Shown in pieces: positions 1 to 10,984 of a DNA stretch of 64,000 nt. Source of the stretch: Lobosporangium transversale (Eukaryota; Mortierellomycota; Mortierellomycetes; Mortierellales; Mortierellaceae). Positions within the stretch are counted from its first letter, which is position 1, and the number at the start of each line of letters is the position of its first letter. The position numbers and the translations under genes are program-made. The notes under the pieces are model-generated. The model was given only the letters and a program-made list of their open reading frames with translations. It was not told the origin of the DNA and did no database searches. Location: NCBI RefSeq assembly GCF_002105155.1, contig NW_019029022.1, forward strand, positions 308,186 to 372,185, written 5' to 3'.

Positions 1-249
1 AACCCCATGTTGATAGCACAAGATATGAATGTCGTAAAACCTTGCAAAATAAAAATATAAGAGGAAGAAAATACTACGCTCCAAAAACGAGTCGCTGTCT
101 TTTTATTTGTTACAAAAATGCTGCCTCCGTGTTACTTTTTTTTTCTTTCCTTTTCTTTTCTCCATTTCACTCGCCTTCTCCGTCTCCATGCTAAAAAGTA
201 TATATTGTTGGCTAGTGATAAGAATCCTATGTTGATGTTGTTGCTTTTC

Positions 250-1033
250 TTATGCAGTCTCGGAGAGATGGATCAAAGCCTTCTCAAGATCAAAGTTGGG
301 ACTATCAGGGTCTGTGACAACACCTATGAGAAATAATAAAGCATTGTATACCCATTTAATATATCAATTCAAAAAAAAAAAAAAAAAAAAAAAAAACAAT
401 GGTAAAGCAATTCTAATCGCGTATAAATTAAATAAAAAATAGGTCCTATCGGAATCTTACCTCCAGTAGGGGAGTTCATCCTAACCCATTCAGCTTTAGC
501 CTTAGCAATCAGACGATCACGTTGTTCAGCCTTGATTTGTTCGGCGCGCTTGTTCTCCTGAGCAGCGAGGGTGTTATGGTGAACATAGCCGTAGACCAAG
601 CCGGCAGCCAAAGCAGACCAACGTGCAACCTTAAAATAAAAAAAAAAATACGTTTACAAAGATTAAAAAAAATAGAAATAAAAGAGATAAAGCTTTTTAA
701 ATGAAAATCGCATATGGTTGGTAGGGGTAGAGAAACAACAAATAATAATAAAAAGGATTCTCCTTGACGTAAAAAACAAATAATGAAGAGAAAAAAGAAA
801 AGATTATAAGGTGTTCCGAGCGACAGGTAAAATATCCGACTTGAACGCGTTGCATCCGGAGCGGGTTTTTTTTGTCGATCCAATAAAAAAATACATTATC
901 CCGCATGAAATACTAAATCAGTCCCCGATTAGGCGAGCTGATCAAACAAAGGAAACTAGAATAGATAGTATCTGGAAATTGCAGTGAGATTACATACGTT
1001 GCGAACAGGGTTAACAGCAGCAGGGGCAGACAT
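250..1033 (-). CDS. ATP21: Mitochondrial ATP synthase subunit e
   Basis: Small membrane subunit of the F1Fo ATP synthase stator, involved in dimerisation and crista shape. Three exons, complement of 998-1033, 461-629 and 250-323, give a 92-residue protein, normal for the family. The N-terminal part carries the membrane segment with glycine spacing (ALAAGLVYGYVHH) and is followed by a charged helix rich in Lys, Arg and Glu, as in subunit e. Splice signals are GTATGT and GTAAGA donors with AG acceptors, and the frames join cleanly. The last exon (ending LIHLSETA) is separated from exon 2 by an intron holding a poly(A) tract. It is divergent from the next gene, with about 270 bp between the starts. 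Family assignment rests on recognition of the sequence pattern, not on a search. Confidence 0.82.
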
Positions 1034-1301
1034 AATGAATGTTGTACAGCTAAATGAAGCGAGTGAGGAGGGGAGAGAGAATTGAAATTTAAAAAAAATA
1101 GTGAGAGGTAATGGAAGGGGATGATATTCAGTTTGTTGATGGCCACTTGTTTTTTTCCCGGGAGCAGATTTGTATCACGTGAATTGAGAATTTATTTTTT
1201 GTTTGCGTACGTGACTGCTTCCAATCAGGATACAATACACTCACTTTTTTTTTTTTTTTTTTTTTTTTTTTTCAGCATTCAACCACATTTTTAAAAAAAC
1301 C

Positions 1302-2407
1302 ATGGGACACAAACGAAAAAAGTTTTCTGAACGTGTGGCCGAGAGAAACGCCAGAGGGTACGATAACAATGCAGCTATCAGAAAAGCACTATAAGCAAAG
1401 GATTTTACGCTTGAATCTCACCTTTTTATTTATTATTTATTATTTTATTCTTCATTTTTATTATCAATATCAGATTCAACGAATCACCATTCAAAAATGC
1501 TGCTTCAGATACGCCAAAGGCATTTTCAAGGATTATGTTCAAGAAGGAATCGATTGAAAAGAAGAGAGAGGAGCAGAAAAGAAATAATAAATCAGTATCA
1601 AGCACAGATCATGGTCGTACAAAGACTGGCGCCAACCATAACAGCAATAAACTCAATGACAAAGAGAATGGTAAGAAACATTCAACTGAAGAACTCAGGA
1701 TCAAGCCTAATGAAAAGATGAGCGAATTTTCACGGCGTGTGGATGAATTCATGCGAGATAAATTGATGAAGGCAACAATGGACAACACCTCAAAGGGATC
1801 CAAGAAAAAAAAGTAGGTTTATCTATTATGTGAATAGGACATGCCTTTCGACATATATTTTTATACGTCCATACTAAACAATGAAAGCTTTTTTTTTTTT
1901 TTTTCTAAAAAAAAAAAAAAAAAAAAAAGATATTTTGAAAAACTCAAAGAAAAGGAAAAGGCTAAAAAGCTTAAGGCGCAGGAAGAAAAAGCGTACGAAG
2001 AGTTTGAGACTATCAAGGATAAAGTTCGACTGAATGAAATTGCTGACGCACCACCAACTTTGACAGCACTTCCCAAAAAGCGCAAGAATGACGATTTTAT
2101 GGTCAACAAACAATGGAAGAATACTCCTGGAGAGGAAGATTATGATGATATAGTGGCTGAAGTTACCAATAAGGAGAAGAAGCGGAAAACCGATGCCAGT
2201 AGCGATGATCCCATGTCAACTACTGCCAAGAAATCTTCGCGGCTTAAGAGTTTGACGCCTGCTGGCAGGCGTATCATTGAGGAGGAACGGAAAAAGGCCA
2301 TTGAAAACTATAGATTGATGAAGGCACGGAAGGCCCTTGAAAGGGATACCGAGCTGGATGAGGATGCTATCGCAGATGATGCGGAAGCAGCAGCAGTGGG
2401 ATTTTGA
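1302..2407 (+). CDS. CCDC137-like nucleolar protein
   Basis: Exons 1302-1357, 1474-1812 and 1930-2407 give 290 residues. The protein is highly basic with long charged coiled-coil stretches. Two blocks recall the CCDC137 family: TPKAFSRIMFKKE near residue 30, matching the 'PxxxxxIM' segment, and a KPNEKMSEFSRRVDEFM block that matches the 'GESdxxfxxRv' segment. CCDC137 is a nucleolar, RNA-associated protein; this role is transferred by family only. The start is the first ATG after the T-rich 5' region. The first in-frame ORF stops after 31 codons, so an intron with donor GTACGA is needed, and its join gives continuous family-like sequence. Intron 2 consists almost entirely of a T run followed by an A run that ends directly in the AG acceptor. 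Confidence 0.62.
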
Positions 2408-2509
2408 TTTTCTTGATTTTTTTTTTTTTTTTTTTTTTTTTGAAGGATACATCTATACAATAAACAATAGTATGTCGATGTTGCATATTCGAAAAAATGG
2501 TGATATACT

Positions 2510-3795
2510 CTATGCTCGCCGCACGTACTTTCCAGTCTCAGTATCAACCACGACTCGATCACCAATATTGACAAAATCAGGGACTTGCACCCTAATGCCA
2601 TTATCAAGGTCTGCATTCTTATATACGGTTCCCTTATTGGTCTGTGCGGCTGAAGGATAGGCCTCTTTAACCACAAAGGTTGCTTGTGTCGGCAATTTGA
2701 TAGAAATTGGTTGTTCAGGCTCGTCGGGACCAGATTGGTAGAGAGACAAATGTACTATCATGTCTTGCTGAAGCATTGGGATCTGTTTCTCTACATGTCC
2801 CGTAATATAAGTAATGCGAGTCGCAGGGAGAATAGAACGTTAAAGTTCAATGAAGAGAATATGAGAAAAATAAGCTTTGATCGCTGTGAAATTTACCTTC
2901 CATGACTGACTCGGATACTTCATACATTTCAAATGTATCGGGATCCATCAGATGAATTTGACCATCATTTCTGTAGAGGAACTGACACTTGCGGTCATTT
3001 AACTCGGTCACCTCGACCATATCATCAGATCGAAATCGCTCTGTATGCTTAGTTCCCGAAAGAAGATCTTGAAGTTCAAGCTTTTTTTTAAAAAAATAAA
3101 AAAAATAAAAATAAAAATAAAAATAAAAAAAAAACGCTTTATCTGTGAATTTCTCGTGTTGAATAATTAAGCTGGTCAATCACATCTTGGCTCATCAATC
3201 ATCGCCTTTTTTACCTTGACGGTCGAAGTGCCACGTCCCATCTATTGTGGAAATTGGAAGGGAAGAGCGTGACTCCTTTGATCTTACAAAAAAAATACGA
3301 TCTTCTACACACAGTTTTGTCCAAGCCCAAGTATTGTTCGATTCATTTGGTCACAATACAATTCATTGATTATATTTTAGGCTTTGAGCGATGATTAAAA
3401 GAATACCGCCAATTATAACAAATGAAATGGACCGCGACCAAATGAGCCGGATAAAATTTCTTAGAAAAACCTCTTACAACAGATGTTTCGCGCTTAAGGA
3501 CGATGGAAAGCGTGTTGTTCATTTCAACGACATATCCCTTGCGGACTTGTAGAACGTTCGTCTTGAATCCATGCTTCTGATCTTGTGCAAGAGCTCTATA
3601 TACTGGGAGTGCTGATCTCTAGAAAAAAAAAAAAAAAAAAAAAAGGTATAAAATAAAGTGAACCAACTCATATTTTTTTACGAACTTGAATTTACAATCC
3701 CATTAGCAGTGGTATCTTGTTCTTACCTGCAAAGCGATAGTTTGACGGCTATGACAAAGTCCAAGAGCCGCTCTGAAGATTCGTGAACGAAGCAT
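2510..3795 (-). CDS. Mitochondrial translation elongation factor P (EF-P)
   Basis: EF-P helps ribosomes pass difficult sequences such as polyproline. Five exons, complement of 3727-3795, 3478-3618, 3215-3241, 2897-3080 and 2510-2790, give 233 residues. Residues 1-23 are basic and amphipathic with no acids, like a mitochondrial presequence. The KOW-like domain has RKGYVVEMNN and the first OB domain has LELQDLLSGTKHTERFRSDD. The C-terminal OB domain ends with NIGDRVVVDTETGKYVRRA, the usual EF-P tail. The loop that holds Lys34 in E. coli EF-P here reads MGRGTST, so the tip residue is Arg. Intron 3 is mostly a run of T5A-like units. It is divergent from the PUF60 gene, 211 bp between the starts. 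Family assignment is strong; the mitochondrial location is inferred from the leader. Confidence 0.88.
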
Positions 3796-4006
3796 GCTTG
3801 GTTAATGTGAAATGTAAAGTCAAGGAAACAAATGTGGCGCAAACATGTCAGGACGGTTTTAATATTTACACTAAATAATCGATCACTGCTCAGCTCAAAG
3901 CCCACATTATTAAATCTGATCCCCTTCCAACTGCATTCATCCTTAACCTGACTGTCATTCATATACCTTGCCTTATATACTCCAGTCTCTAAGCATAAGG
4001 AACTTC

Positions 4007-6937
4007 ATGGAAGACGATAATAACAGCGCTAATTCTCTCAAGAGATCCAATGAGGATGTGGACATGCCTGAGGAAGATTCAGCACGAACATCAATAGACA
4101 AGGATGAAAATCAAGCAAAGAAGCAACGCGTTGATCACTCAACAGAGGCAACAGCAGATGAGTCCGCTACAATGGATGGAATAAAAAAAGAAAGTTCAGC
4201 TGAACAAGGTATATTTTTTCCAATCATGATTCCAAAATGCTAAAAAAAAAAAAAAAAAAAAGTACGGATTGCTAACACCACCAAACCATCTTGCAATAAT
4301 GAAAACATTTAAAAAGAGGCGTCAAACGAAGTAAATGATTCAGAAGAGACATCAACTGAAGTAAATAATTCGAAAGAGGTATCGTTCGAAACAAAAGATC
4401 CTCAAACGGGGCTCACGTCCTCGCAAACAGCAGCACTTGAACTGGCAAAGCAGTATGCAAGAGAAGTCCAGGAGGAGGTATTGCTAAAAGAAAAAAAGAA
4501 AAAAAATAAAATAAATTAGCCCTGATATATGACGCTTCTGTCTTTTTTTTTTTTTTTTTTTTTTTTTTGAAAGGGCGTGTGTTAATTCATTAAGAACGAT
4601 CTTAATCTTTGATAGTTGGTTAAATCTGGAGCGCTAACGTCTGCAACGGAACCGGAGCCATCGCTCGCTACAGCTAATGTTGTAGAGCAGCGTAAATCAC
4701 TTTGCAGAGTCTACGTTGGATCGATCTCGTTTGAAGCATCGGAAGAGGATGTTCGGCAAAAGCTTGGTCGCTTTGGAGCCATCAGAGAGCTGGTGCTTAA
4801 GGTCGATCCAACAACAGGAAAGCACCGTGGTTTTTGTTTTGTTGAATATGAGCTTCCCGAAGCTGCTATCTTGGCAGTTCAAGCTTCAGAGTCTGTGGAT
4901 GTAGGTGGTCGACATATCAAAATAGGAAGACCCAAAAACTATGATGCCAGTGTCATCAACGATCTGCCCGAACCACCAGAGAATAGGATTTATGTTGCCA
5001 ACATTGGATCTCTGGTCTCAGAAATGGATCTAGCAGGGATTTTCGCTGCTTTTGGAGAGGTTGAGACCTGTGTTTTGACGGTAAGGATAAAAAGCAATAG
5101 TGATTGTAATATAAAATCTGCGAGTTTAAGCGTTCTCACAATCTTTTCTGTCCACTATGTCTAGCCTGATCCAGTCACACGGAAACATAAAGGATACGGG
5201 TAAGAACGATGGTGATACAACAAAGAGTCTGGAATGAAAAAATGATCTGCTCGTCATGACGGGCTACGGATGAAAAGCACTGTTATTACGGAACATTCTT
5301 GGACCAGAGCAACCACTGGTCACGATGGGATAGAAAATGAAGCATGCTGGCTCTTTTTTATAACTTATTTTATTCCAATGACGACGTCCATGCTCATTCG
5401 ATTTTTTATCAACATGCTTCTTCTTTCCGTTGGACCCGACTCCTTTTTTTATCTTTTTTATTTTATTTTATTTTATCTTTTTTTTTTTTTTTTTTTTTTT
5501 TTTTTGTCTTTATTCTTTTTTGTTATTGTTGTGTGTGTTTTTTACCCGTCTCACCTTGGTGGTGGCCGCGCCTCCTGGACCGATGCATATTGCTTATGGT
5601 GTTCGCGTACATGTATATCATTAAGGTCTCGCCCTTCGAGTCATGCTTCGGTCTTTTTTCGGCCATGGAAATCCACCGCCTCCTCTGGAATCGTCGTGTC
5701 GCATCATTGAGCTATGGATCCGTGGCTCGTAGACAATCGGTTTGGAGAATTATCATTCATAACTTGTGATACGGAAATCCATTCGTCAAATCACACCAGA
5801 GTCTGACCGTTTATGCTTCCTATTCTTTTTTTATTATATCCTACCTCCTATTTCCTACTTTTTTTTTTTGTTTTTTTCCTTTTCTCCTCTATATTTCTGC
5901 TCATCCTCTTTATGCACCGTAAAACAAAAGGAAGAAAAAATTGTCGGTCGTAGAACTCTGATCGAATTCATTATGGCTTATAATGGTAGCGTGTGAACTA
6001 ACTCATTCCCACTGGACCTCTTTATGGATTATAGATATGTTCAGTTTAAGTCTGGAACCAATGTTGATACTCTAGTTGAATCTATGAAAGGCTTTATGTT
6101 ACTGGATATGCCCATGGGAGTTTGCAAAGCTCTTGTTGGTGGCCCTCTTCCTGAGGGCATGAAAGCACTGGAACACATGCCTCCAGTTACTCCCGTTACT
6201 TCAACGCCGGCTCAATCTCGCGTCGCGCCTCCAGCTGCGCCTTCTCCAGCAAGTAAGGTTTCTTTTTTATTTCTTTTTGACTGTTGCTATAAATGGTATG
6301 TAGACTAAAAGCTCTTCTTACTTTATTCATTTGTTATTTTCAGTGATAGCAAAGGCTACAGCGACTGCAGCCTCTACAGCCCAACGGTTGGTTGCAATGG
6401 GTCAGTCCTCAGTAATGAATGGTGATAGAGAATCAGTAGCCTCAGAAGAGAATATGAGCATTAGTGGAAATCAAAGGTATATGGTCATGCAGAGCCTTGC
6501 CCGGAGTGGAGGTATTGTGCCACCTGCGACATCTCAGGAGCCGTCTGTACAGCCCACTGTGGTTCGGTTACAATATAGCGCCACCCCCGCTGATATTGAT
6601 GATCAACTTGAAGAGGAATTTCGTGAAGAATGTAGTAAGTATGGCCCTGTTGTTCGAGTTCAATTGTTACCACTCCTTGAAGGGCTTCTGCGTATCTTTA
6701 TCGAGTTTGTGTCACCTATTGGTAAGTTGTTTTATCTCCCTTCCAGAGATTCTGGTTTTTTTTATTATTATTACTTTTTTTAGCGTTTTAATTAACATTT
6801 TTAGCATTTGTGTGTTTTTGCATGTAACAGATGCACGATCGGCTTCTGTACAACTTCATGGTCGACAGTTTGATGGTAAAACAATTCAAGCAACGCTGTT
6901 TGACCCTAAAGAGTATGCTGCTGGCCGTCTTGTTTAG
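4007..6937 (+). CDS. Poly(U)-binding splicing factor PUF60 homolog
   Basis: Nuclear RNA-binding protein that works with U2AF in 3' splice-site recognition. Seven exons (4007-4208, 4317-4477, 4616-5080, 5165-5199, 6035-6252, 6344-6721, 6831-6937) encode 521 residues. An acidic, Lys-rich N-terminus is followed by RRM1 (about 152-228, RVYVGSISF and RGFCFVEYE), RRM2 (about 246-330, RIYVANIG, then a GYVQFKSG RNP1 that lacks the usual aromatic-rich form) and a C-terminal U2AF-homology motif (about 415-520). The UHM has QRYMVMQSLAR before it, the DIDDQLEEEFREEC helix and the GRQFDGK segment corresponding to the Arg-X-Phe loop. Intron 4 (5200-6034) is about 835 nt, while its neighbours are about 90-140 nt. 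The order of domains and linker motifs matches PUF60 rather than U2AF65. Confidence 0.88.
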
Positions 6938-7376
6938 AATGAAAAGAAAAAATATTAAAAAAAAAAAAAAAAAAAAAATGCATGGGTTATTCTTTGTTTT
7001 ATTATTTTTTGGTACCGCATACCATTCACTACGAGAACGAACCACCATCGGCTCCTGTCTTGTTAGAAAATCTAATGCTTTGCCTGAGTTACGTTCATCG
7101 AATATGTAACTCTGGTTGAAAGAAAAGTAGTACACTATAATTTTGCAGAACGCCTGTTAAAGAAATGCTTTTCTTGTGCTTATGAACATGCGGTTTACTG
7201 CATTGTACCAGGGCCACAAGTCTTCCATCCTGCGATGGCAACATACTCTGTGCGCGAGGTACTCATGACCGTATTCAGTATCCCTACAGTTGGTTTTAAA
7301 ACATTATTTGGTGCATAAAACGTATGCTGCTTTGACCCACAAGATTAGACAAAGCTTCATGCCCTTCTACAGTCTC

Positions 7377-7493
7377 AGGCTCGTCACCAGCCTGAGGTCG
7401 AAGCCACGTGCTGCGAATGAACGTGCTGCAAGGCGGAATTACCTGTTGAGGCAATTTGTGCCGCTCTTGCCGAAGCTTCTTACTCAGGCTGGG
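7377..7493 (+). repeat. Inverted repeat, left copy (117 bp)
   Basis: Begins AGGCTCGTCACCAGCCTGAG and ends ACTCAGGCTGGG. It is almost identical to the reverse complement of 8015-8132, with one substitution and a one-base length difference seen by eye. Its outer end is itself a short hairpin, AGGCT-CGTCACC-AGCCT. Confidence 0.9.
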
Positions 7494-8014
7494 ATGGTGC
7501 AAATTCACGTCTGAGTCGTTCGACTCGAAGCATGCTTTTAGAAAGCCCTTGAGAGTAAGCCTGTGCTTTTCCATATTCTGGAAGATCTTAGCTAGTGTCT
7601 GATCAATATTTGTCTTCCTTCTGCTTCGTATTTGTTACAAACTTCACTTTTGTTGCTTTTATTTTTATTTTTTTTATCTTTAATTTCTGAATAGCAAAGT
7701 TAGGATGCAAGAGTGTTGGTGGGGATGAGAGAGGAGAAAAGAGCGTGAGAACAGTGAATGCATACAGTAATTGTCATTTATGTTGAAGCGTGCGGGCAGG
7801 GTAGTGCTCATAGTGTGAAGACGACAATATTTGGCAAGGAAAAAAATTGTATGAACTCGTATATGTTTTTCGACTTCAAAAAAAAAATTTGGAGAAAAAA
7901 AATTGCAGCATCTTTTTCAAATTTTTTTTTTTTTTGACCGTTAGAACATTTGAACTCCCATATGTTTTTCAACTTCAAAAAAATTTTGAAAAAAAAAAAA
8001 TTTGTAACGTTGTC

Positions 8015-8132
8015 CCCAGCCTGAGTAAGAAGCTTCGGCAAGAGCGGCCACAAATTGCCTCAACAGGTAATTCCGCCTTGCAGCACGTTCATTCGTAGCA
8101 CGTGGCTTCGACCTCAGGCTGGTGACGAGCCT
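8015..8132 (-). repeat. Inverted repeat, right copy (118 bp)
   Basis: Reverse-complement partner of 7377-7493. Its outer end, CAGGCTGGTGACGAGCCTAAC, recurs as a separate 21-bp match at about 40440-40460, next to the second transposon-rich region. This suggests a dispersed element end rather than a unique palindrome. Confidence 0.9.
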
Positions 8133-8250
8133 AACAGTCTCTACATTTGCTTAGCCCAGAAATTAAGGGGCGCGCCCAATCATAGCTCTATGTAACAACT
8201 TTTTTCTTAAAAAAAAAAAAAAAAAAACCATTCATGCAATAAAAAAGATC

Positions 8251-9566
8251 ATGCCCGAATCGCCTCCAGTACCATCTGACAAAGAATCCAGACGACAATC
8301 ATCCCCTGAATCACGATCACGATGGCGATCACGCTCACGTTCTCCTCGTTCTGAGCGGCGCAGGAGCGATAGTATCGAAGATAGAGAGAGGGAGAAGCGA
8401 CGTCGAAGATATTCACGCTCACGATCTCCACGATCACGTTCACGTTCGCCGAGGAGGAGGTCCAGATCTAGATCACCAGCTCGTAATCGTTCATATGATG
8501 GCTCACGCCCAAGGTCGCCGCAGGATGATCGCGTAGAATATGGGCGGGGCGGCCGAGACGAACGAGACGGAGGACGAGGACGAGGACGAGGACGAGGAAG
8601 CAGTGCAGGAGATCGTGGCCGTGGCCGTGGCCGTGGCGGCGGACCTAGGCATGAATCTACATTCAGAAGCGGATCAGGAGGATCAAGTCAAAATGAGGTT
8701 TGGGGTGCTCATATGAAAGCAGAGGAAGAGGCTGAAAAGAAAAAGAAGCCGGTGGTTGCTGAAGAAGATAAAGAGAAGCCCAATTTTGGTTTATCGGGAG
8801 CATTAGCAGCAGAAACCAACACGACTGTAAATGGAGTTTTGCTGAAGTACAACGAGCCGCCTGAAGCACGGAAACCCAAGCAACGATGGAGACTGTATGT
8901 TTTCAAGGGCGATAAGGAAATTGGTAATATAAGTTTTTATTTACTTTATTCTTCTCTGTGCTAATGTGAAGTTTTAAACAGCATGCACTGACTTTTTTTT
9001 TTTTTTTTTTTTTTTTTGCCTGATCGCTTTAGATCTTCTCCATATTCACCGACAAAGTGCATTTCTATTCGGAAGAGATCGTAATGTAGGTGTCTTCATG
9101 CTTCTTATGCCTTTATTCTCCATAAAATTCCGTATTCCTAACAAGAACATTGTATTAATGCAAGGTGACATATAATCCTAACTTTTTGATTACAGGTTGT
9201 AGATATTCCCATCGACCATCCATCATGCTCTAAACAGCATGCTGTGCTGCAATTCCGTCAGATCGTAGAAACGGATGCGTTAGGTCAAGCATCGAGAAGC
9301 ACAAAGTATGCAATATCAATGGACTTGACTTTGATCTCTTTTATAAGATCTTCCTTAAATAACCGCACTGCTAACTCTATTATACCTTTTCCTCTTTCTC
9401 TTTTGTAAGACCATTCATTATCGATTTAGAATCTGCAAATGGAACGTTTGTGAATGGCGTTCAAATACCGCCAACACGCTACTATGAGCTCAAACTTTCA
9501 GATGTAATCAAATTTGGTGCCAGCACTAGAGAGTTTGTGCTTCTTCATGAAAACGTCGACACATAA
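8251..9566 (+). CDS. SNIP1/Pml1-like RS-rich FHA-domain protein
   Basis: Spliceosome-associated protein; its relatives are Smad nuclear-interacting protein 1, yeast Pml1 (RES complex) and plant DAWDLE. Exons 8251-8923, 9033-9085, 9196-9305 and 9410-9566 give 330 residues. Residues 1-100 are Arg/Ser dipeptide-rich. An RGG-like block of RGRG repeats lies at about 108-135, encoded by GGACGA-type hexamers. A Lys/Glu linker leads to the FHA domain (about 212-325). The FHA landmarks are LFGRDRN, the S..H pair in CSKQHAVLQF and ANGTFVNG. Homologs share exactly this order, with the segment 'RWRLYVFKG' just before the FHA core. The start ATG follows a poly(A) tract. The domain call is strong; partner proteins are known only from the family. 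Confidence 0.88.
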
Positions 9567-9640
9567 TATAAATATCAATAAAAAAAAATAGGCTGTCATT
9601 TGTATATTAGGGTTTAGATAAGGCAAAAGAAATGAATGGT

Positions 9641-10762
9641 CTAAAGTATTACAGCCTGATCAGGCATGCCTGGGAAAGGGAGCACTTTGTAGGTTGTAAC
9701 GTATGTGCAGAACCAGAACAGCATGCCAAAGAATAAACCTGTTGTCTTCTCCATTAGATGATGATAATACACGCTTGTCATCAACAGCATCCAGCACCAC
9801 AAACTACAGAGGCCGATAACGCTCCAGACCGCATATTTGGCAGATGTACGATTTCGTAATGCAGTCCATGCCTCGGGAACATTCAGGAAGACTGATAGCT
9901 CTTCCATCAAGAATAGGCACGCATGAGATAACAAGAACATATGACCAGAGATATCAATTCCCCCAGACCAGTGACCGCCTTGGCGTCTGCAATTATACTG
10001 TGACCAATGGCCATCAACCGAGCATGTACCACCAGTGAGAACGAAAAAGCGATCAAACAAGCCAGGTCCGAAAAACCATTGTGAGATCAACCACCAGTAC
10101 AGAGTGGCCAGGCCCCATCTGAATAAGGCTTTGGCAAAGGTATTAACGGGGATTTGAGCGCTTTCTATACTACCACGAGGAGGCAGGTTGGTTCCAACCA
10201 TGGATTGAGGTTCTTGATCCACCTGTACATTTTGGAAGGCAGAAATGGATAATCCTGCATTGACAAAGTCCTGCTCTTGAGGTCGCAGCACATTGCCTTC
10301 CACTTGATCTAAGCCTGAGGCATTGTTGCTTTGAGATTGTTCTTGACGGAATACTGCTTTCCCAAAGACGACTGCCAAATATATCAGAAAAACCACCGAT
10401 GTCCATCCCCACCCATTTTTGACAAACAATACATTCAAAAGGTTACGCTTGTTGGAAAAATACGAAGGACGATCACCGCCGATAGTGCCGAACAACGATC
10501 CAAGGACAAGGGCGATTGGGAAAAAGAAACATAAAAATTGATACGGAAGAAGATACTGAGAGAAAATTGTTTCAGGCGGTGACAACGATGACGATAGCGA
10601 TGACGATGACGATGACGGTGCTGAAGTCAGACTGTTGTTTGTGAGTTCATGAGCAACAGCTGTTTGCATCGGAATGGGTGAATCAGGTGCTCGGTCTCGT
10701 GCAGAGAATGGGATATTACCCTCTAAAGGGGGTTTCCGTTGGTGTATTGATGAGTACTCCAT
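9641..10762 (-). CDS. SCS3: FIT family protein Scs3 (fat-storage-inducing transmembrane)
   Basis: Intronless, 373 residues. ER multi-pass membrane protein of the FIT/Scs3 family, which supports lipid-droplet formation and phospholipid balance and has acyl-CoA diphosphatase activity in characterised members. About six hydrophobic segments are visible. The conserved block GGIDISGHMFLLSHACLFLMEE holds the first catalytic-type His in SGHMF, and a second His lies in the later segment YHHLMEKTTGLFFG. The 'WWLISQWFFGPGLFDRFF' stretch with the following Cys-containing loop (TGGTCSVDGHWSQYNC) is typical. The N-terminal 65 residues are Ser-rich and likely cytosolic. Confidence 0.88.
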   Translation of the reverse strand: MEYSSIHQRKPPLEGNIPFSARDRAPDSPIPMQTAVAHELTNNSLTSAPSSSSSSLSSSLSPPETIFSQYLLPYQFLCFFFPIALVLGSLFGTIGGDRPSYFSNKRNLLNVLFVKNGWGWTSVVFLIYLAVVFGKAVFRQEQSQSNNASGLDQVEGNVLRPQEQDFVNAGLSISAFQNVQVDQEPQSMVGTNLPPRGSIESAQIPVNTFAKALFRWGLATLYWWLISQWFFGPGLFDRFFVLTGGTCSVDGHWSQYNCRRQGGHWSGGIDISGHMFLLSHACLFLMEELSVFLNVPEAWTALRNRTSAKYAVWSVIGLCSLWCWMLLMTSVYYHHLMEKTTGLFFGMLFWFCTYVTTYKVLPFPGMPDQAVIL

Positions 10763-10984
10763 GGAAGGGATTAATTAGTCAAGGATTGAATAGAGAAGAG
10801 GCTTTCTAAAAGTCTAAAGAGAGTGAAGGGATAGAATAACGTTTTTTTTTTTTGGTTTTTTATGGAGTGGCCACCTCTAGCACGTGCCAAAACATTCCTT
10901 GGCATTTGAGTCTGAATTAATGACAAATTCCTAAAACAGGACATCGTGGGGGATCGATATACGTGGAGAATAACTAGGTGTTAT

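Larger units (their letters stand above)
6938..8250. other. Intergenic region with inverted repeat
   Basis: No gene was recognised between PUF60 and the SNIP1-like gene. The region holds two inverted 117-118 bp copies (7377-7493 and 8015-8132) around a spacer of about 520 bp. Within the spacer two AT-rich direct repeats, near 7850-7893 and 7946-7992, each contain TATGTTTTTC and ACTTCAAAAAAA. Open frames here are short, repeat-derived and lack splice-supported continuation. A palindromic GGGCGCGCCC lies at about 8168. Confidence 0.6.

Noticed and set aside
5270-5769. Open frames in the large PUF60 intron
   Set aside because: Dominated by poly-Phe from T runs, with no splice joins that preserve the RRM2 sequence.
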